From Purpureocillium takamizusanense (taxonomy: Eukaryota > Ascomycota > Sordariomycetes > Hypocreales > Ophiocordycipitaceae): DNA of 64,000 nt. Location: positions 3,906,001 through 3,970,000 of the forward strand of contig NC_063068.1 of NCBI RefSeq assembly GCF_022605165.1. The letters are read 5' to 3'. Each line of letters opens with the position of its first letter. Position 1 is the first letter of the stretch. Positions 57,050-64,000 of the stretch are shown piece by piece. A model generated the notes under the pieces. That model was not told the origin of the DNA. It worked only from the letters and a program-made list of their open reading frames with translations, and did no database searches. Position numbers and translations under genes: made by a program.

Positions 57050-58347
57050 CTACAGCCGCGGCCCGTCATCACCTTTGGCCTCCTGCGCCAGCTGCCACGC
57101 AAAGTCAGCCAACGGCCGCCACGTCTTGGTGTACTCCTGGGCCTTGGCGCTGCTCGCCTGCCGCCGGGCGTACCGCGCGGCGATGCCCTGGCACACGCCC
57201 GACAGCTTGAACACGTTGAAGGCCATGCCCCAGTTCAGCTCGCTCGTGGGGTCGTAGCCCGAGACGGCAGAGTACCACCCGAGGAGCTGGTCCAGCGTCG
57301 GGAGGCCCGGCGTGCGGCCGGGCAGGAAGCCGGCTGCCGACTTCGGCGCCGCGCCCTCGTGCCGCCCCGTGTAGTACTGCATCAGGAGGTTGCACACGTC
57401 GGAGAGAGGATGCCCAACCGTGGACATTTCCCAGCTGGGGTCGTCGACGTCAGCGTTCTGGTAGCTAGAGCAAGAGAGTCTTTCTCATTCGCGGTAATGA
57501 AAGCATGAATAGGGGTGAAAACACATTGCGGCAGCAGACGTACTCGAGGATGCCAATGACGCGCGGTTCCGTCTTGTGAAACACAAGATTGTCAATCTTG
57601 TAGTCGCCGTGCACCAGCGTGGCCCGGTCCTTGGGCTGCAGCTTCTCGTTCATGAAGAAGCCCACCAGTTCCTCAAAGTGCGGCATCCGGCCAACCTGCT
57701 CGTCCGTGTCCACGTCGCGCACCGCTTCCTGGTGGACCGAGATGGTGCTCCAGGTCTGGGTCTGGCGGCTGTAGAAGCCCGCGGGCTTGCCGAACCTCTC
57801 GAGCCCGACGGCGCGGTAGTCGACGGCGTGGAAGCGCGCCAGCGTCTCCACGGCCGCGCGCCACATTTGCGTGCGCTCCGCCGGCGTCACGTCCGGGAGG
57901 GTAAAGTCTTCGATGATCCTGCCGTCGAGGAACTCCATGATGTAAAACGGCGTTCCGATGATGGTCTCGTCCTCGCACAGGCAGTACGTCTTGGGGACCG
58001 CCACGTCCGTCTTCTCGAGCGCGTGCATGATGCGGTACTCGCGCTCGACCTTGTGTGCCGTCTTGGAGAGCAGCTTCCCCGGCGGCTTCTTGCGCATGAC
58101 AAACTTTTGCCCGTCGGCGCCCGTGACCTGGTACGTCGGGTTTGACTGCCCGAATCCGAACTGTTTTGCGCGTAGCACTCACTGGTGGTGAGCGGAACTG
58201 GCCCCCCCGTCGCCCTTTTGGACTCTGCTCGGAGGAGACCTCACTCACCTGTTTCAGCTCAATTGGCGTCTTGATCTGTGGGACATTTTCGGCGACAAAC
58301 TTGCTGAACGCCGCCTCGTCGATGGGCTGCCGAACGACGCCTGCCAT
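57050..58347 (-). CDS. ACAD10/11-like aminoglycoside/choline phosphotransferase family protein
   Basis: Kinase-like protein of the APH family, resembling the kinase half of human ACAD10/ACAD11, which phosphorylates 4-hydroxy fatty acyl-CoA; the fungal substrate is unproven. Exons: 58347-58249, 58160-57544, 57434-57050; 366 residues. Start MAGVVRQPIDEAAFSKFV; nucleotide-binding part FGFGQSNPTYQV and VMRKKPPG. Catalytic loop LVHGDYKIDNLVFH; the metal-binding Asp sits in GILDWEMSTVGHPLSDV, whose codon is split by the second intron. I chose the acceptor before CTGGGAA because it restores DWE; an acceptor 30 bases upstream (exon then ending at 57464) is in frame but would insert ten residues in that motif. 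Ends GDDGPRL. No targeting signal is evident. Confidence 0.92.
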
Positions 58348-59884
58348 GATGCCGGTGGATGGCGGCAGCTCTGTCTGCTGATGCCGAGGACGTTCGATGC
58401 TCGCCAGCCAACGCTGGTTGTGCCTTGCACCAGTCCGTGGCGTCGAGCGTGGCGGCCGATTGAACGCGGCGTTGAGTGCGTCCTGCGGCGGCAGGAATGG
58501 CTGGATCAGACAGTCGAGATTCGCAGCAGCTAAAGGTTTGGCGCAGAACCAGATCGGACGTCCAGAAGCTGTTTAAGGTGACGTATCACGAAATTGAGGA
58601 GGTTCCCTGTGGTTGTGCAGTACTAGTAGTTCCATAGTACCAATGTGGTTCAAGGAGCCCCCGGCAGCAAGCCGAGGTCCAGCGAGGTGGCACCTCGGGA
58701 CCCGCTAGGGGCCCTGGCTGGCGCCGGCCCTGCCCCCGCTACCCCCCAGCCCAGGGCGGGGGAACCGTGGGCTAGATCTAGCCCGTCCGAGCTCATTTAG
58801 ATGGATGCGGCCCCGGGCGGGCTTGAAGGACTCTGGGCCAACCAACCATGCTGGCCTGTCGCTTCAAACAAGGCAATGTCGGCCCGTGTGCTCCGTCGCC
58901 AGCGCGAGCCATTCAAGCCGGACCGAGGCGGCGACTGAAGCCCGAGCGAGACCTAGCTAGCCGAACTCTCGATAGGCACGGATCACTTGGAGTCGGGACT
59001 GGGCCGTGAAAGTGTGAGATATCATTCAAGACATACGAGGTAAATAGACTCGGGAGCAAAAATGCAGGCAGAAGACACTCTCCCGTATGATATCCGGCGA
59101 CGGACTACTAGCCTTTCCCTGATCTATATCCATTCCGCAAAAGTTGAGCAACTCATCCAGGTGTCCCAGCACTGTCTTCTCTTGGCTGACACGCATGTAG
59201 TCAGTTGCGTGAATTTGTTTTCCCTCTCGGGTGGGTTTTCTGTAGCCGTTTATCAAGAGTTTTTTTTTGGGTTCGGGTTGCTGGTTGGTTTTCTTCTGCC
59301 TGGTAAACAAATCCTGCCCCGGTCTTCGCAAGCGACACCACCCCAGCGACCTGCCGCTGGGGAATGCTCAGCACAAAAATCATCGATTCGGGCTCAAATC
59401 GGCAAAGCCCACACAATGTGGCAAGAATGCGAAAGCGAAAGTAAATTGGAGCGATAAAAGGGAAGAGGGTATCCATCGTGTCGAATCATCCATGCATTCT
59501 GTCCGTCCAGTTGTCCTGTAGCCCCACGCGTCGAGCGACGCGAGGTTTTGCTGTTGCCAGTCCGAGTGTGTATTAGAAACAAAAAAACAGCTTTGGGGGG
59601 GGCGAAGAGGCTCCCGGCGTCGTGGGCCTCGCGGCTCGTCATGATGTGCGGGCGCGCGAAGAGCTCCCCCGGAAGCGAAAATCGAAACAGACCCTATACC
59701 GTGGACACCTCCCCAAACCCCCGACACCTCGCCCGACACGATATTGGAACCAAAAGTAGACACAAGCAGAGGGGCTAACTAGTTCGTCCCTCCCCCTCTC
59801 CCCCCTGCCGTCATAAGTCATTGTGAGCCCGAAGCCCTGGCGACCACGGTAGGTACGAGGAAGCCGGGGGCGAGGCGTGGTCCC
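58348..59884. other. intergenic region
   Basis: About 1.5 kb: promoter of the phosphotransferase gene on the left, hapB 3' flank on the right. GC-rich part at 58650-58830, then T- and A-rich runs at 59260-59270 and 59580-59587. No gene seen. Confidence 0.5.
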
Positions 59885-60655
59885 TCAACCGTCGTCTTCG
59901 CCGGCGTCGTCGGGACTATTGGCGCTTGTCTTCGACTTCTTATTAGGCGACCCAGACCCGGCTACAGACTTGCGCTTCGTACCTGCAGAGTCCGTGGATT
60001 TGGCAGCAGCCGCATCTCCGCCCTCCGACTTGGCAGCATCGTCGCCGCCCTTGGCGTCCCGCTCCATCGCTGCCACTTCCTCAGCCGTCAGGAAGCGACC
60101 GCCAGGCCCGCGTGGCCGGCGCATAGCGTGGTTATGGCGGGACTCGTGCAGGTACGGTTTACGCCCCTTGGATGTCAGCCGCAGCTGCTCTTCCAGGCGT
60201 TGTCGGGCGACGCGCCGCTTAAGGATGCGATGGAATTGCTTCGCGTTGACGTAGAGAGGCGACTCTTCTGCGCCGCCGGAGGGCATCTCGGGGGATTGTG
60301 GGTGCGGCATGCCTGCGCCAGGGGGCATCTGCGGCGGTGCCACGCCGGGGCGTGGAGCGCCGTGGCCCATCATGCCAGGGCCTGTCGGTACACCGGGACT
60401 TGTGACTTGGCTCATTCGCCGCCCCGGTATTTGCGACATGCTGTTCATCCGAGGGGACTGGCGGCTGTCCTTCTTAGAACCGTCACCGGCCATCCTCGGT
60501 GAAGTCTGGGGCATGTTTGGGTCCGAGTGCATGTAAGGGTAGTTGGAGCCAGAGGCGGCGGCGGTCGCAGCCATTGCCGCGGCCTGGATGCCGGGCATGC
60601 CATAAGGAACCTGCTGCATGCCCTGCTGGGGCACACCATACTGAGGTTGATACAT
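59885..60655 (-). CDS. hapB: CCAAT-binding factor subunit HapB (NF-YA)
   Basis: DNA-contacting subunit of the trimeric CCAAT-binding complex (HapB/HapC/HapE; NF-YA/B/C), controlling respiration, iron and redox genes in fungi. Single exon, 256 residues, starting MYQPQYGVPQQGMQQVPYGM. The Met/Pro/Gln-rich N-terminus looks like an activation or linker region. The conserved core is about residues 131-186: subunit-association helix YVNAKQFHRILKRRVARQRL, then the DNA-binding part GRKPYLHESRHNHAMRRPRG ending GGRF. The tail is Ala/Asp-rich with two basic nuclear-signal-like clusters (TKRKS, NKKSK) and an acidic end. A short 5' exon cannot be excluded since related genes sometimes have one. Upstream lies more than 3 kb without a gene, suggesting a long leader or promoter. 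Confidence 0.93.
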   Translation of the reverse strand: MYQPQYGVPQQGMQQVPYGMPGIQAAAMAATAAASGSNYPYMHSDPNMPQTSPRMAGDGSKKDSRQSPRMNSMSQIPGRRMSQVTSPGVPTGPGMMGHGAPRPGVAPPQMPPGAGMPHPQSPEMPSGGAEESPLYVNAKQFHRILKRRVARQRLEEQLRLTSKGRKPYLHESRHNHAMRRPRGPGGRFLTAEEVAAMERDAKGGDDAAKSEGGDAAAAKSTDSAGTKRKSVAGSGSPNKKSKTSANSPDDAGEDDG

Positions 60656-63600
60656 GGCGCGTTCTGGTCGGGGACCGGAGTGAATTGTCGCGAAGGCGTT
60701 CGTCCCGTGTCTTCGTGTCGAAGTGGAGCTCTAGGGTCAGAATCGATTGTGCGGCGTGTCAATCGCCGTTGTGGTTGGTGAGAGGCGCAAGACTGGTGTT
60801 TGCGCCCACGTTTGCGTAACCCTGTGACAGTCTTGTCGCGGAACCACAAATATGGTGCCTCTGTAAACGTGACTACGTGACGGCACCGCGGATATCGCGA
60901 AAGCGTCGCGTGTCGATGTGGGGTCCTCGACGTTATTCGTTCACCGCGACCGCAAGCGTCCAGGTCCACGAATGAGGTCAATCGTGGGATAGTTGGAAGC
61001 AGCCAAGGAGACGCAGCGGGAGCGAATAACGAATAATAACCGTTTGGCCCAGGGGCTCTAGCGAATGCTGGGGTTTAAAACGCACAAAGGGCTTGCTTGG
61101 GTATTGTTGGGCACACGGGGTTGGGAGACCGTTCGGTCCCTGTCGCTCTTGGGCGAGGGGGTTGCGGCGGAGACTGCGAAAAAGAGCCGTTAGGGCACCC
61201 AATCTGTCGGAAGACCCGTGGATGAGCTGGCAGGTGGTGGTGGTGGGATGTGGCCTCCCAGGGTCGGCCAAGCTGGCTGCACGCTGATGTCGAGGCTGCG
61301 GGGTGCCGGCGAGATCGGTGGTCCGGCCTTGAAGACTGGAGAACCACGTGAGATCGGACCCGGGCGCGAATCGACTGTGCGACGACGGCGGGAAGAAGCG
61401 AGCGGGACAAAGCAATGCGCTCGTTCCCACGGGGAGCCTCTGGATGGAGAGCTTGGGAGTTTTCTATCCAACCAAAAGCGTTAGCTCAGCTGTATATAGG
61501 GCAATTGGGCGGCGCAGCGACACGACGGGAAGGCCAGGCCAGGGCTCTGCGGACGGGGCTGGCGGCGCCTGGAGCCACACCTGCGATGCGTTGGCAGGCC
61601 CATGCATGACGGAAACATGCACAAACCAGGCCCACCGTGCCATCAAATGGCGGCATCCGTGCTCCAGGCTCGGCAAGCTCGCGGTGCAGGAAGTCAAGGG
61701 AGGGAGGGGCATTGAGGAGAGAATGCACGGCCTCCATGCACGTTCTTTGTCCTCGCCCCTCCGCGTTATCTGGTCTGGGCGCCGCCGATGACATGACACG
61801 CAGGACGAGGCTATGTGCTGGAGCAACAACAGCTCGCTGGGACGGACCGCACAAGACTGAACGGGAGGCCCCGTCCACGACGGAGCTCGAGGCTGGCGGC
61901 GCCCCCAAGGGCGAGCAAAGAAATGGTGTCGGACAGGTGCATGAGGGAGGGTGTGAATCAGGCAGGTCGCTACCTCTGAATGCGCCAATGCGGCGACGTG
62001 GAGGGTGGAGGGGGAGCTCGAGAAGGCAAACGATGCAAAGTTCGCGGGGTGATAGATGAATCAGCACTTGCCGACGCGACAAAGGGCGAGTTGCGTCACA
62101 ACGGCAGACCAGAGAGCAACGTCTCCGTATAAGTGCTGGTGACGGGCGGGTGCTGAGCAGGCCATCGGACAGACGCGGGTGCCGTGTGGGCGGGCGTCCT
62201 GCACGCAGGCTCTGGGGAAATCTCACAAGCGCCAACTAGGTGAAAGACGGAAGAGAACAGGGTGGGGAGGGGCAAGTTGCAGGCCTGCTCGCTCGGGGCA
62301 CGGCACGTCTTGAACGAGACGACGACGACGTCGAGCACATGGTCGCCCGTAGCTCGCTCATGTGCAACGGCTGGAACAGAGAGGGGCAAGGGCGAGGCGG
62401 AGGAAGGGCTTGTGTCAAGTGTAGTATCGCCAAGTGGCTGAAGTCTTCAGCATACGTACCTTTGGCGTGCGGCCAAGCGGGTGCCGGAACGAGGGGCGGG
62501 AGCTCGGAGCTTATGCGGCGACAGGTTTGGGGGCGACGTCAGGGCGCGACGATGCGCTCGAGGGCCTCTGATTGAAGGCGCGAGCAGAAGCAGGACTGAA
62601 TGCCGCAGGCGCGTGCTGTCACCTGACGGGAGGCACGGCCAATGAAGGAGGCGAGGGAGAGGCTGGCGACGATGATAGGCCTCGGTGACGAGAGACAGCG
62701 GCTTGAGATGGGCAGCGTCAAATGGCGACGCGCGAAATACGGGCGCTGATTTGCCGAGGGGGAGGGGCGGCCTTTTTGGGAGGCCAAGAGTCGCGAAGCA
62801 GAAAGGTAGCGGAGAGCTTAGCGGTAGCTCTGGAAAGCTACCTAACGTTTGCTGCTTGGAATTCCGGGTGGATATCCGTCGGTGCCGGGCGTCCGAGGGC
62901 GGGCGGGGGCAGTGATGAAAAGCCGTGCGACGAGGCAGGCGGGTGGTTGTTTTTTGCTGAGCTTCCGCGGGGTGCGAAAGACGAAGCAAAATGTGGCGCG
63001 GACAGGCTAGGCAGTAGCCAGGGCGGCGACAAAGGTGATGATGGATGGATGTGCGAAGATGCAGGCAGTCCAGCTGTTGCTGCTAGGGCGGCGGCGGCGG
63101 CGGCGACCCTGGTTGCTGGTTGCTGGTTGCTGGTGCTGGCTTTGCTGGGCGTCGGCGGTGCAAAGAGCCGGCGATGTTAGCCGGGTGCGGTGCGGTGCAG
63201 CAGCGCGGTGCGGCGCGTCGCGGTGCGTTGCGTTGCGTTGCGGTGCGGTGGTGCTGCGGGCTGGTGCCGATGCCGACGTGACGATGGCACGCTCCCTCGT
63301 TGTGTCTAGCCGATCCGCGAAGGCACAGACGGACGCGCGCGGGCGGCGTCGGCTGGCTGGCTGGCTGGGCTGACGGGCGGCTCAAGCTCCCTCTCTCTGG
63401 CCTGGCCGGGCTTCCTGTCGCCGGGCGCTCGGCTGCTTCTGACTGGCGCGTGCGCGACGAGGCGATGCGACGAGGGCCGGTGTGAAGCTGCTGCTGCTGC
63501 TGCTGCTGCTCCTGCTCCTGCTGGCTGGCTGGTGCTTTTTGCGGGCGAGCGGACCGAGCTCGATGGCGGGCGAGGCGCTGTGAATGGCTGGCTAGCAGCT

Positions 63601-64000
63601 TGCGCGCCGAGCTTGTCTTTCAGTGTTTTTTGGGCGAATCTGGAGGCGCGCACGCACGCACGCGATGGAGGCCCTACTTTTCCTGCCTGCTTGATTCCTT
63701 TTGATCAAGTCTCAGCGTTTTGAGTGGAGGAACGGACGAGCTGGATTGATTGGCCGTTGGGAGGAGAAGGGAGAAACTCGAATCGATCCGGCCGCAGCGA
63801 GGGACGAGGGAAATGCGAGGATGTGATTTGATTTGAGGGGCGGGGACGCTGAGTCTTTTAACAGCTGTGACTGGCTGATTCAGCCCCTCCGGTGGGGCCG
63901 TCGCGGTGGCTGGCGACGCGCCTCGATGATGATTTGCTAGGAGATGACGTGATGCACGGACCATGCGTCGTCTCTCGACCAGGCCAGGAAGGAGCTACGG
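60656..64000. other. 3.3 kb low-complexity region upstream of hapB
   Basis: No supportable gene. The left part should contain the hapB leader and promoter. From about 62900 to 63680 the DNA is a patchwork of short G-rich tandems. The right end (63690-64000) is ordinary sequence with no open frame of interest. Confidence 0.45.
63080..63545. repeat. cluster of G-rich short tandem repeats
   Basis: Successive simple tracts: GGC units (63090-63105), GGTTGCT units (63111-63138), GCGGT/GCGTT units (63185-63250), GGCT units (63352-63368) and CTG units (63488-63530). All have the G-rich strand on top. Confidence 0.8.

Overview
The window looks like nuclear DNA of a filamentous ascomycete. Genes are interrupted by short GT-AG introns (mostly 50-120 bases). 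Every recognisable product has its expected relatives among fungi, including WSC-domain copper radical oxidases, HapB, a Pcd1-type Nudix hydrolase and a Yvc1 vacuolar channel. The combination suggests Sordariomycetes, probably Hypocreales; that placement is inference from general family knowledge, not from a search. I support 20 protein-coding genes. I found no convincing rRNA, tRNA, CRISPR, viral or intact transposon.

Left part (1-24.6 kb): 5' half of a pyruvate carboxylase gene running off the left edge (minus), a mitochondrial pyruvate carrier subunit (minus), an uncharacterised 216-residue protein (plus), a secreted glyoxal-oxidase-like copper radical oxidase with five WSC modules (minus), an NF-X1/FAP1-type zinc-finger protein with RING-like and R3H domains (plus), and a BEM46-type serine hydrolase (minus). 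Long gene-poor stretches lie at 2.4-6.9 kb and 14.2-18.7 kb.

Middle part (24.6-47 kb): a 5.3 kb gene-poor stretch, then a LYAR-type zinc-finger protein (plus), the peroxisomal RING ubiquitin ligase Pex10 (minus), an Erd1/EXS membrane protein (plus), a disordered hypothetical protein (plus), a CoA-pyrophosphatase-like Nudix protein with a possible low-complexity N-terminal extension (plus), a Ctr copper transporter (minus), 3-hydroxyanthranilate dioxygenase of NAD biosynthesis (plus), and an acylpyruvase-like FAH-family protein (minus).

Right part (47-64 kb): cullin 3 (minus), Sm protein D1 (plus), the eRF1 methyltransferase Mtq2 (minus), a small Cys-rich hypothetical (minus), the vacuolar TRP channel Yvc1 (minus), an ACAD10/11-like phosphotransferase (minus) and the CCAAT-binding factor subunit HapB (minus). 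The last 3.3 kb is low-complexity sequence upstream of hapB.

The genes are mostly housekeeping and do not form an obvious pathway cluster. The one functional neighbourhood is pyruvate carboxylase next to the pyruvate carrier. I did not find a clearly new biological system. The observations most worth a second look are two micro-exons in the pyruvate carboxylase gene, an in-frame tandem splice acceptor inside the catalytic motif of the phosphotransferase, the extended N-terminus of the Nudix protein, a possible LINE relic, and a dispersed intergenic TACCTAGGTA-like motif.
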